This document shows, one piece after another, positions 12,929 through 23,270 of a stretch of 64,000 nt of DNA (positions are counted from its first letter, which is position 1; each line of letters begins with the position of its first letter). The DNA comes from Epiperipatus broadwayi (lineage: Eukaryota; Onychophora; Udeonychophora; Euonychophora; Peripatidae). Location of the stretch: contig JAQFVV010006238.1 of assembly GCA_028023455.1 (NCBI GenBank), positions 3,294,572 to 3,358,571 on the forward strand, in the 5' to 3' direction. Under the pieces are notes generated by a model, which was given only the letters and a program-made list of their open reading frames with translations, was not told the DNA's origin and did no database searches. Position numbers and translations under genes: made by a program.

Positions 12929-14603
12929 CTTAACTCTATAATGAATTTAATATTTCATACATTTTTTATTTTGTATATAGTGACTATTTTAGTAGTACTT
13001 TTTAATAAATTACAAACTGTATTGAAGTCCTTTATTATATTTAAATTATACTAATTATTGATCAATATTAACTATTTGTTATAAGGGATATTAGGGATGA
13101 CATATAAATTGCAAACCCCTGTATGGAAATATATTTTGAAGGGCAACAGAGAAAAATGAAAGGTACTAATGTTTTTATTGTACAAGTTTTCAAGTGATGG
13201 ATTACCTTAGGTGTTATTATATACTAATTTTTTTAGAAATTTTATGATGAATCCAACTAACCTACTAACAAAAATATAATGTTAAGTTATATGCATGACA
13301 ATTTAGAATTTATGAAATAATTATTAGAAATATTAACTTTTATTCTTTTTTTTATTACATTGAATATCAATGACTATATTTTTTTGTTTAATTACATTTT
13401 GGTGTTTAATCTTTTTAAAACAATATATATTATGTCATTTTTTATTAATAAAACTTAAAATTATGATAAAATTTGTGGCATAGCATAATTTTTTAAAATA
13501 TTCAATATGGCTGCTTGCAAGTGAAAAGTTTAAATAGAATATGTAAATATTCTCATACATTATTTAAACTATTAGCTTACCATCTCAATTATGCCTTTCA
13601 ATTATTTACTCGCTGCTCACAGGACACAGCAGTTTTTATAGGTACTTATTGTTTGCTAAAATGTACATTATTTTCATTTTTTGCTAAATAAATTGCATTT
13701 AATACAATTTCTTGCCATAAATTCAATAACAACAATAAATACATACATCTTATTTCCTATCAGTTAGTTTTTATTTTAATCATTGGTATTACATACCTGC
13801 ATCTGGTGCCCTGAATGCATGCTTTAGTAGCACAGAAAAATGGATAAAAATTATTTGCCTTGATAAATTTTGAAATAAAGAAATACTAAATAAAGAAGTA
13901 GATAAATTCTGTTTTTAAAAATGTGAAAATACGAACTAAAATTTTGGTAAGAGTTCTTTTCTAGTGAATCTTTTAGGATAATAATAGAATAGTCAAATAG
14001 TTATAATAAAATTCAAACACTGAAATCTCAATCTAGAAACTAAATGTCCAGGGTCCATAATTTTACCACTGCACTAAAACACACAGGATAAAATTTTTAG
14101 TGTATTAAATTCAAAATATTATTGTGAATACAATAAACAAAAATGGAGTCATCATCAAATATTTATAGCCTAAAGTTAAATGTCATTATTTTTATTGTAG
14201 CCATTTTGATTTCAATTCGATTTATTTTCATTGAAGCAGTAAAAATATTGAATAATCTGTTATTTATACAAATGTGTCCTTCATTTTTTTTAACTAGAAA
14301 ATTAACAACTTTTTAGATAACTTAAAGGATTTAATCTTATTACACTTTTCGAAATATTAACCAGATTGAAACAAACTTTTGCTTACATCTATTTCAAATT
14401 ACAGAAGTAATTACACTATTTCTTATATTTTTTTACATTTGTTTTAAAAAAAGTTATTATAAAAGAAAGTTTGCCATGCTTGTAGTTTATATTATGCTAT
14501 ACAACTAATTAAACTGTTTTTAAAAAGTACCGAATTGTTTTAAGTGATGCTTGATCTTCTAGTCAAAGACGCTGCTAATTATAGCAGTGCTAGAAACGTC
14601 ATA

Positions 14604-16389
14604 TTTGGCGAGTTTCAGTAAGTTTTTTTTTTTTCATTTTCAATCAAATATATTACATTAAATGTAAATGTATTTACATATCAAAGTATTAAGTAATCAC
14701 AACAATTTCGTCCATTTTTTTAAAATTATTTTGATCGCAAAGCTTCAAAATAATATCCATTGACAAGCCACAATTTCTGAGTGGTTCTGCTGAGCCAGGT
14801 ATTCCTATGTTTGTGATTATTTTGTTAAAGCTTTCAGTTATTTCCTGTGAATTGCTGATTAATGTAAATTCAGTTTTGACAATATTTTGAAAAAGTCTAC
14901 ATAATTCATTGGGAATATGAGGAAGAATCGGTCCTGTTAATTCTAAGCTATGAAGTTTTTTCTTGTGATATAGTAGACCTTCTTTTACTTGGAGAAACTG
15001 TAATGATGCTCCTTCAAAAGAGACAGGTGCCAAAATGGTTGGAGGTACACCTGTCATGGGTCCTATATTGGTAATACAACTTTTACAATTTAATAAAAAA
15101 TTGAAAAATGCTTGTGTTTTCTCTGGGCCTTCTATGTAAATTGTTGATTCTGGTTTGCGATCAATCAAACGGAAATTTTCTTTTTGAAGCTTAATGTGAA
15201 CTGGATTAAGAGATGGAAAGCTTGTTTTATCTAAGCCCATACTTTCAATCCAAGAGCTGGCTGAAGCAGAATCATCTTGAAAAACACGATCATCATTTTC
15301 ATCAATCTGAAAACTTGTATTTTCCAATTTGTTTTTATTTAAATTTGGAATTACTTTGTTTTCACACGAACTAAATGTATTAGATGAATTTGCTAAAGGC
15401 ATTGAGTAATCAATTTCTTCAGATTGCAGAGCATTACGAAAGCCCCTTGTAGTGGGAGTTACGAGGACTTGAATATGAGGTATCCCAGCTATTCCTGCAG
15501 CTCGAAATAAAACTGTAAATGTATCTGTACAAATATAAAAGTAAGGACATAGCCTGGCCCGTAGCAATAAAAACACAGACCGAAAACTCTTCTTCCAGTC
15601 AAGTAATAAACTTTCACGAATGTCTGATGATTCTAAAAATGACTGGCTTAATTTACTAGTAGAATTCATTCTAGGAAAAAGACGAATCCATGGCAAATTA
15701 GGATGCATCCAATACATACAATGTTGCTTAAAAGACACATGATTAGAAGCGTTTTCACCTATATTCTCTGCAAATACTCTTTCACATCTGACAAAATTAG
15801 AAATAGCTGCTGCTTCCTCTACTGTTTTCAAATTGCAGCACCAGGAAAAAGACTTTCCTGATATAAATTTTAGCGTTGTTTTTAAACTCCAGTCAATAGA
15901 TAAATTTTCAAAACTATAAACTGAAGGTGGCAGGTTTTTATGAATCACAGGTTTTAAACTAATACAATCATTGACATTGTTCTGAATATTATCATTTGAC
16001 GACTTTTCGGATAATAATAACTTATTATCTATCTGAGTTAACACTTTCAAAAATTTAACCTTTTCTTCATTTTCGGCAACTGTAGATCGTTTCAAAGACA
16101 CATTTTCTACAATACTGCAACTGAATGGATTGCGGCATGATCTCTCGGGATTCAGATTTTTATAACTTTTCTCGTTTTTATAATCTCTGTTCCTAGAAGT
16201 TCCTTGACCTGCATTTTTCGATTTCGTTTTCTTTTTTTCCCGATGACGTAGTTTCATAATTTCACATGGTCTTTTCCAGTTTGACGATTCTTTCATTTCC
16301 ATTAATTAATTTTTTTTTTTAAAATAAAAAAACGACTTGTGCTATAGATATTGCAATAGAATTAGAAAATTGGCGCCAGTTGCAGTAAG
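14604..16389 (-). mobile_element. Retrocopy of DONSON mRNA with poly(A) and flanking duplication
   Basis: Reading the minus strand, the insert begins after a 20-bp sequence at 16370-16389, contains a short leader, the intronless reading frame and a 54-base trailer with AATATA, and ends in 12 A (14623-14634). A matching 18-bp sequence follows at 14605-14622. The two flanks agree at 17 of 18 aligned bases with a 2-base gap (TTGGCG..AGTT and CAGTAAG shared). The order duplication, cDNA, poly(A), duplication is what LINE machinery produces. Divergence of the flanks suggests it is not recent. Confidence 0.7.
14689..16302 (-). CDS. DONSON: DONSON homologue, intact intronless copy
   Basis: A complete 537-codon frame similar to DONSON (downstream neighbour of SON), a nuclear protein that helps assemble the CMG helicase and stabilises replication forks. 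The basic, low-complexity first ~115 residues are followed by the conserved region: DWSLKTTLKF at 137-146, YWMHPNLPWIRLFPRM at 197-212, LLLDWKKSF at 232-240, RLCPYFYICTDTFTVLFRAA at 250-269, TPTTRGFRNAL at 282-292, PPTILAPVSFEGA at 420-432 and LELTGPILPH at 453-462. Vertebrate DONSON is of similar length (about 566) but is split into many exons. Here there is no intron, and the C terminus stops a few residues early compared with my memory of the human protein. The start is the first Met; a second Met is two codons on. It is transcribed away from AGK. An open frame in a copy with diverged flanks suggests selection, so it may be a working retrogene. Confidence 0.9.
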   Translation of the reverse strand: MEMKESSNWKRPCEIMKLRHREKKKTKSKNAGQGTSRNRDYKNEKSYKNLNPERSCRNPFSCSIVENVSLKRSTVAENEEKVKFLKVLTQIDNKLLLSEKSSNDNIQNNVNDCISLKPVIHKNLPPSVYSFENLSIDWSLKTTLKFISGKSFSWCCNLKTVEEAAAISNFVRCERVFAENIGENASNHVSFKQHCMYWMHPNLPWIRLFPRMNSTSKLSQSFLESSDIRESLLLDWKKSFRSVFLLLRARLCPYFYICTDTFTVLFRAAGIAGIPHIQVLVTPTTRGFRNALQSEEIDYSMPLANSSNTFSSCENKVIPNLNKNKLENTSFQIDENDDRVFQDDSASASSWIESMGLDKTSFPSLNPVHIKLQKENFRLIDRKPESTIYIEGPEKTQAFFNFLLNCKSCITNIGPMTGVPPTILAPVSFEGASLQFLQVKEGLLYHKKKLHSLELTGPILPHIPNELCRLFQNIVKTEFTLISNSQEITESFNKIITNIGIPGSAEPLRNCGLSMDIILKLCDQNNFKKMDEIVVIT

Positions 16390-17087
16390 TTCTGCTGAGA
16401 TTCGTTTACTTTTATAAACGCGCGTAACTAGCGCCAATTGGGGGTGCTCGCTGTATTGTTTGTTTATTCTGGTTTCTCTTCAGAACGTACAAATTTTTAT
16501 TATTTTCATTTAAAATGACCAATAAAATTTTTTTTTTCCCCATGTAATTAACAGTTATAAATATTTATTACAGAAAATATAACAATAATAAAAGAAATAT
16601 TATTTTAAATATTTTTCACGATGGGTGTTAGTGTTGAATATATATTTTCCCAATTGTCATTACATTGAAATAAAAAGTAAAGGTTGATTTAACAAAGATT
16701 AGTATGGAAAAATAACATGTTTGTGTGATTGCGAAATTAGAAATGCCCTGTTTTGTTTTCCTTGCTTACGTTTTAGCGGCTATGGAATAATAAAGAACCC
16801 CTACTTAAAATTTACACCAGTACGACTGGGATCACTTCTCGTTGAAAGCCGTTATGAAAAATATATCCAGCTGCATTTGTTTACACAAGTGCAATATTTG
16901 AACAAAAACAGACATTGACGAATCATTATTTTATTGTTTAAAATTAACATAAAATAAAATTTAAAAATTATTAGTATTTTTGTATAGTCAAATACTATTA
17001 TTATTGTTGTAATTATTATTATAACCAATGAATAAATTTAAAAAATTGGATGCGAAACTATGATTCTAATGTGCATTATGCAATAAA
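16303..17087. promoter_or_regulatory. Shared upstream region of DONSON copy and AGK
   Basis: About 785 bases separate the two divergent start codons. At 16370-16381 and 16426-16437 lies a 12-bp inverted repeat, TTGGCGCCAGTT and AACTAGCGCCAA, with one mismatch. Each arm holds a GGCGC core like the E2F consensus TTTSSCGC, and GCGCG sits between them. E2F control would suit a replication gene, but that is inference. The left arm is part of the direct repeat flanking the DONSON retrocopy, so the site probably belonged to the AGK promoter before insertion. No clear TATA box was assigned. Confidence 0.45.
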
Positions 17088-17188
17088 ATGGTGACTATCT
17101 TAAGAACTTTACGAAATCATTGGAAAAAAAGTACAGTAGCGGCGATTGCTATAGGATATGGAATAAATTATGGCAAAGACAGATACGA
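17088..17188 (+). CDS. AGK: Acylglycerol kinase AGK, coding exon 1
   Basis: AGK is a mitochondrial lipid kinase that phosphorylates mono- and diacylglycerol to lysophosphatidic and phosphatidic acid; in animals it is also a subunit of the TIM22 inner-membrane import complex. This exon reads MVTILRTLRNHWKKST, matching the vertebrate AGK N terminus (KTLRNHWKKTT). A short hydrophobic stretch (VAAIAIGYGI, residues 17-26) follows and probably anchors the protein at the inner membrane. The exon gives 33 codons plus two bases and ends in GA before a consensus GTATGT donor. It joins in phase to 25156. The six exons in the window give exactly 140 codons (about one third of a ~420-residue family). The remaining exons lie beyond the right edge. 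Confidence 0.93.
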
Positions 17189-19051
17189 GTATGTATTTAA
17201 ATTCGAATTATTTTAAAACAATATTTATGATTATTAATATTTTACCCTTAAGTATCCTAAAACAAAATAATGTTTAGTAAATAAATATTTGCTAATGTTA
17301 ACTTTTATGAATTACAGTAGTATTTCATTGATATATTTTAGAAGAAATTTTTGAGATATTACACTTTTAGAAAAAAAAAACCTGATATTTTTAATCCCAT
17401 TAATAATGGACGCATGTATGTAAGAATCACTGATTCTATTGAATCAAGTTGAAAAATTTAGAAATTTTTCTCGCGCTCCGATAAAAAAAAAAAGCTCAAT
17501 GCTAATAATTATTACTTATTCATTTTTTTTTTTAAAAAAATAGTCTTTTAGCAGAAAATGTCGCGTTATTATGTAAGTTTTTTGCGCAAAGGCATCGTCA
17601 GATGTAGATTGCCATTTTTTTCATTTATTTTAGATCTCAAATTTAGAACTCCCTCATAAATAATGATAGTTTAATAATCAGGAAGCCTCTCTTCCACAGA
17701 CTATAAGTCGCGGACATCAGAAAAATTCTATGAACAGGAAAAGTGTTTGAAAATCCTAATATAAATAACCGTAATATGTGCAAACCACCCTGAATTGATC
17801 ACGACTTTTAGTTAAAGCTCTGTAATTATTACTTTTAATTCGTTGTTAAATATAGTTGGAATCAAAAACAAAAAATATTTCAAGACTAAATTTGTAAATC
17901 TTCTGTTGAAAATAGCTACTGCAACGTAATAGTAAAGATAAACCTTAGTCCTAGTATATTTAGACAACTCCATGGCCTTTATATCTAATCCCCTTTATTT
18001 TTTTCCCAAACCCAAAAAACCAATAACCCACTTTCTGTATAATCACATTGTTTATATTTATTCTTCCATTATTTCATTATTTGTACCCTTTCTGCTTTCA
18101 GGCATTTACATTCAATTGGCAGATGCCTAATATTTTCTATGCCTTTCTTACATAACTTGCAGACTAAATCACCCACATTTTTCCATTTACTTATATATTC
18201 CCTTGTTGCTAAAGATCCCGTTCGAGCCTTAAACAGTAAACTACTTTTCTTGCTACTATCATAAGTTAATTCATACCCAATATTCTGTTTTATTCTGAAT
18301 ATATTTAAACTCTTTTTATTCTCCATACTAGTTCTTCATCTCTGCAACTGTCTATTCTCTATTAATGCATCTATTCTTCTCTCCCATTCCTTACCACTAT
18401 AACACCAATTCTTTTAACACAACTATCCCATCTTTTGTTCAAGTATACTGACATAAATTCTTTATCCAAATCTTACCGCATTACCTTTCTCATCCATCTT
18501 GCTGCCTGACCTTTACTTATAACCCAGTTAAGTACTATTTTGGCTATTCTTTTATTATTCATAAACTGTATTCTACCGAACATTTTCATTTTGCTTTTTG
18601 CATCTCTCATATAAAAATTTGACCAACACATTTCTCCTTGAATTGCCTCTTTCGCCATCCACACATCTGCATCTAATGCATATCTTCCTACTGCTCTTTG
18701 TACTTTTTCTAAATCTAATACCTCTTTATTAACACAATGCATCATTACCATATGTTAACCCTGCTACTGCCACTCCCTTCCATACAATTCTAGCTACATC
18801 ATATTTATTATATGAAAACACTGTTAATTTCTTTATCAATTCCTTTCTTTTCTTTCTTTCATTTATGAATTTTTTCTCCCATTCATCCAAGCAATTTCTC
18901 TGATTACTTAAGATGATTCCCAAATAGTTACATCTATTCACCACACTTAAACTTTATATCCCCCAATAAAAATTCTTTGCCTTCTCTTTCCCCAGTATTA
19001 ATCACCATTGCTTTTGATTTTTCTTGTCTAAATTTTTTAATCTCCATCTTT

Positions 19052-19891
19052 TTAACCATGCTTGCGCATGTCCTCAGCATAACTTCCATATCTTCTGTCT
19101 GCGCACCAAAAGACATCATCCGCAAATAAATGATCCGACAATATATATTCTCCCTTGTCACCTATTAATGGTATTTCTATCTCTTTTCCTAGTCTGTCTA
19201 TTGCTCTCTCCATTTCTCTCGAATACAACAAAAACAAAATAGGTGGCATAAGGCATCCTTGCCTTAATCCCACCTCATTTTTAATTTTAACTGATTCTAT
19301 ATAATTGATACGTATAGTAATTGTTTTCATATAATTTATTAATAATATCCACTAAAGCTCTATCCATTCCCAAATTTACTAAACTTACCCATAATTTATT
19401 TCTATTTACTCTATCATATGCCTTCTCTATATCTATAAAAACCATATATAACTGTCTACCTGTATTGCTACTCATATCCATAAGTTGTGTAACTATAAAT
19501 AAACTATCTCCTGTACACCTATATGATCAAAAACCTCCTTGCATTTCTCCCATTACATTATTTTCTTCTATTCATTTTACAACCCTTCCAGCCACCATTT
19601 ATGAGAAAACTATAAAACTGATATTACCGATATCGGTCTATAATTGTTTAACTTTTTATGATCCTTACCCTTTCCTTTAAATAGTAGCCTTACTCTTGTA
19701 TTACTCCAACTACCTGGAAAATCTCTCATTTGTGCCATCTTATTAAAACATGATAATAGTTTTCCTTTTGCCCTATGCCCTAAATTCATTACCATCTCTG
19801 CTGTCCATATATCTAAACCTCTTGCCTTTCCACTTTTCAATTTCTTCACCTGCCTCATCCAGTTCATTTTCTGTAAACCTAATATTCCCAT
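19052..19891 (-). pseudogene. LINE reverse transcriptase fragment
   Basis: Three overlapping frames carry the reverse transcriptase fingers and palm: GKARGLDIWTAEMVMNLG and LLFKGKGKDHKKLNNYRPIS, then LYMVFIDIEKAYDRVNRNKL, then GLRQGCLMPPILFLLYSREM and LFADDVFWCADRR. The FADD box keeps both metal-binding aspartates. RQGCPMSP of the other copy reads RQGCLMPP here. Frameshifts between the blocks make it a pseudogene. Confidence 0.85.
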
Positions 19892-20545
19892 TACTATAAG
19901 CTTTTATGTTTGCTATCACTGTTCTTCACAGCTAACATCTTTTCTATATCCATTACATACTTATTTAAGATTATCTCTAATTCTTCTCTAAAGCTACACT
20001 CTATTCCCTCGTCATCTAGTATTACTATCTCCCCCCTCCCTACATTCCTTCTTTTAATGTAATTTCAAAATTTTTTATTCCCATCTCTTCCACTTTTATT
20101 AATATCTTCCAACAATTTACTATTCAATTTCATTCTTTTTCTATAATTATCTATTTTAGCCAATTTCTTTTTTTTTTCTAAATACTTTTCCCATTTAACA
20201 TTAATATCTTTTTCACTTTCTTTGTTCTTAACAGAGCACTTACATTCTCAGCATGCTTTTCCCCTCCCTTTTACACTTTTAATAACTCTCACTTTTTTAT
20301 TACTCTTATTCTTCTGAATATTCTCACCTAAAACCCTATTTGGTAGTTTTTTTATTTCACCACACCAATCCTTATACTCATCCCCAACCAACTCTTCTAT
20401 GGTTTCTTCAACTTTTATTTTTTACTCTTCTAACTTGTTCTTATCTTTCACTTTCCATTTACATCTTTCACTATCATTTCTACATTTATTTCTATTTTCC
20501 ATCACATTATTAACCATTTCTATTATAAAGAAGTTATGATCACTA

Positions 20546-20794
20546 TTACATACTCTCTTCATTATGAAACACCTTAATTTTCCTTACTTTATTCATTCCC
20601 TCTTTCTCTATTAATACATAATCTATTGTGTAAAATATATTATTTTTAGACCATGTGTATTGTCCCTCATAATTATTTGATAAATTTCCAATGCTGAAAT
20701 TCACTCTCTGATGAAAAGTCTTCAAACATTGCCCGTTCTCATTACCTACATCATCAATTTCTTTAATATGTCCATTTATATCTCCTATAACCAT
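20546..20794 (-). pseudogene. LINE endonuclease fragment
   Basis: The piece begins MVIGDINGHIKEIDD and continues to TWSKNNIFYTIDYVLIEKEG, matching the central and C-terminal part of the apurinic-type endonuclease seen complete at 30.0-30.7 kb. The D and N of GDxNGH and the D of IDYVL are kept. The SDH box follows in shifted frame near 20540. Upstream endonuclease sequence to about 21190 is present but broken by stops. Confidence 0.75.
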
Positions 20795-21631
20795 TATTCT
20801 TTTCGTTTTTGCTTTGAAACTCTGTATATCCTTAACTAGGCATTCATATATGCTACTGTTCTACTCCATTATAGTTTGACTATCTCCAGTAGCTATATAC
20901 ACTATAGCCACCATCCATTCTTGCCTTCCTAACCTTATCTTAAACCACAAATGTACTTGACATTTAACATTATTTAAAATTTTTTTTTTGACTTAATTCC
21001 TATACCACCATCCTTTTTTTCTTTTCTCTTTATACCTGCCATACCATATCTTCTGGAATAGGTTCTTCTTCTTCTCTTAGATGTGTTTCTACTACTGCTA
21101 ATAACTCAAGTTCTTCATTTTTAATTGCTTTGTTTAATTCCTGTCACTTTTCTGGTCTCCTACCACCTTGCATATTCAAATACCCAATTTTAACAATTTC
21201 TTCTTTCCTAACTATTTTTATATAAATTCTTTTGACTCTTTTTTTCTCATTATAAATAATTTTCTTACCATTAATTTTACAGACCCCTTCCCTCTCCACA
21301 CCTACATTTAAATCTAAATCAGCTACTCTTTGTTTATTTTTTATATCCCGTCCATTTTTCTTCTTTCTGATAGCACTGTAATTTAAAACCCATCCTCCTT
21401 TATAAGTTTCCTGAACTATATTCTTTATAAATCAAACTACCTAAAACTTCACTTGCTTGTTTTTCTAAGTGCAATCCATCCTTACTATACAACTCCCTCC
21501 AATAAAAAAAAAATCCCATACATCCACAAACATGACATTTCTCTCATACAGTTTTTTCAGTCTCTCATTTATATATCATGCCCTATCTTACATATATCTT
21601 TTGTCAAATCTTAGTAATAATCCAACTATTC

Positions 21632-21931
21632 CTACTCTTTAATCTTTCTCAAATTTCTAATCAATTCTGTGTACCCATTCATTACTCTCTCTGATGGCTC
21701 TGACAAATTATTAGTCCCTACCATAACATACACATCTCTACTCTCTTGCTTATTTACTTTATCTGTAACATCCCTAATTCTAACTTCAGGCAAACATACT
21801 CTTACATACCTGTTTCTATTTTCTCTTGCAATTATATCTCCACATTCTATAACTAGTGAATCCTCTATCAATACTGTCTCATAATCTACTTTCTCATAGT
21901 CTACTTTCTCTGCTTCATCTGTTGATGTCAT
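21632..21931 (-). pseudogene. LINE ORF1 SGNH-esterase fragment
   Basis: The translation includes VLIEDSLVIECGDIIARENR and YVMVGTNNLSEPSERV, matching the intact-looking version at 29.3-29.6 kb (VLIGDSLIREC). SGNH esterases need GDS with a catalytic Ser near the start and GTN in the third block. Here GDS has become EDS, so the nucleophile context is altered. A short direct duplication (EKVDYEKVDYE) marks the 5' end. The frame is lost downstream. Confidence 0.75.
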
Positions 21932-22015
21932 GTGATGTGATGTATTGTGGCTTCTCCTTAAACGAAGTCAAGAATATCTCAGCAATTATGCCCAGATAAA
22001 CCTGTTAGCCAAAAC

Positions 22016-22115
22016 TCTCCATACAGTAATGCCAACCAGAGTAATCAATGGATGCCAGTAATGTGCTAGCATAAGAAATTGTGATCATGTGCTGTTTAGT
22101 GGTTTAAGACATATT
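22016..22115. repeat. Repeat family A, internally deleted copy
   Basis: The sequence joins the ACTCTCCATACAGTA...ATGGATGCCAG end of family A directly to its other end (GTGCTAGCATAAGAAATTGTGATCATGTG...TTTAGTGG). The hammerhead part is missing. The LINE tail at 21931-22015 is fused to it exactly at the AAAACTCTCC end, which suggests that the LINE inserted into this copy. Confidence 0.6.
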
Positions 22116-23019
22116 CATACTTATAGACATCTTCATGAAATCTCAGGCACTTAATATCCCCTTTAAACAGCATTGTGAAGCATATTTAGTCATGTTTTGC
22201 CACAGGCATTGCAATTTTAATATTTTCTTGAATTTATTCATTTTTTGCTTTATTAAAAAGTAGCTTCCTTATATATATATATGCTACAGGTATCATTTTT
22301 TGATCAAATACTCTTGATTACATTCTTAATAAAACTATGTATGGATAATACTTTAATCTTTATTTCAAGTAATGTGTTACTGGCACCACTGATGTAAAAT
22401 GTGCCTTTACTGCATCGGTTTCGGTTTAAATGTAAATAAAAGCAACACACAAACCATCTTATTATTTTCAAAGTAGCTTTTACTTATCTTTTATATAGAA
22501 AAATATGTTGCCTACTAACATTTATATGTAATATATCCAATTCAATTAATGAAAATTTTACCTAATGACAAAATAATATTTTGCATTATTACCAATTAAC
22601 CAGAAGTGATACAACAAAACAAAATGCATTTTTGAATTCAGCACAAATGATTAAACCTATATCGGTCCGTCCCGTCCCCGGCAGGAAAAAAATTTTATTT
22701 GCAGCTAGTGTAATCAATTTGCATTTTCTTTAAATAAAAAAAATTATTGTTTAACATGTTTACAAGAATAAATTAATAAATTAACATTTATATTACAATT
22801 ATATACTTTGTTTTCCCATGTGAGATACTTTAAAAAAAAATTCAAAATTTAATAAATTAGTGTTTATCTGAAGATTTGTGTTGATGGCATAATAGTAATT
22901 ATATGTTGGACTATTTCGACTGTCCAATATCAAATGTTGAATATCTTTAGAAAAATTTTAAATTGATTTAAACTTTTCAAATACATTCAATTACTAGGAA
23001 TAGCACACGGGATAATAGA

Positions 23020-23270
23020 TATTTCAGGTGATATTACTTTCTTTATCAGATGTTGCTGACCTCACTAGTAATAGTATCAGCATGTGAATTGAACCTGGAC
23101 CTTTAGATTCATGTGTTGATTAGAGCGTCATCTTAATATTTACAAATCTAAAGATTCAATTCACAAGCCAGTAGTACTGACACTGGTCTGTTGAACACCT
23201 AAAGAAGAGATATGAATACTATCACTCGAAATAAATAAAGTATTTCAACATTTAATATTAAATGATGGAA
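23020..23270. repeat. Diverged foldback repeat with a tRNA-like B box
   Basis: The left part (about 23020-23110) and right part (about 23140-23265) are inverted relatives: GTGAATTGAACC...CTTTAGATT on the left corresponds to the complement of AATCTAAAGATTCAATTCAC on the right. On the minus strand the series GCGCTCTAATCAAC then GGTCCAGGTTCAATTCAC resembles a tRNA with its B box, as in tRNA-derived SINEs. An A box is not convincing. I call it a SINE-related foldback with modest confidence. Confidence 0.4.

Larger units (their letters stand above)
11111..14603. other. Intergenic, AT-rich with diverged tandem repeats
   Basis: No gene was recognised. Apart from the two tandem repeats listed separately (11585-11998 and 12647-12928), the stretch is long A/T-rich sequence between the gypsy relic and the DONSON copy. 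Confidence 0.5.
17958..22015 (-). mobile_element. LINE copy, antisense within AGK intron 1 (decayed)
   Basis: On the minus strand this copy starts inside the SGNH esterase domain (about 21915), runs through the endonuclease and reverse transcriptase, and is cut short at about 17958 within the C-terminal region. It is the same family as the copy at 28.7-33.5 kb. Recognisable pieces include VMVGTNNLSE, GDINGHI, GKARGLDIW, FIDIEKAYDRVNR, GLRQGCLMPPILF, HLFADDVF (catalytic FADD box) and a CKLCKKGIENIRHL zinc-knuckle-like end. Many frameshifts and stops divide it into pieces of 60-100 codons. Directly before its 5' end (21931-22015) sits the 3'-terminal ~85 bp of another copy, ending in CATCA repeats. 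Confidence 0.85.

Noticed and set aside
16721-16918. 65-codon plus-strand frame just before AGK
   Set aside because: Does not begin with a convincing start and matches nothing; probably AGK 5' flank.
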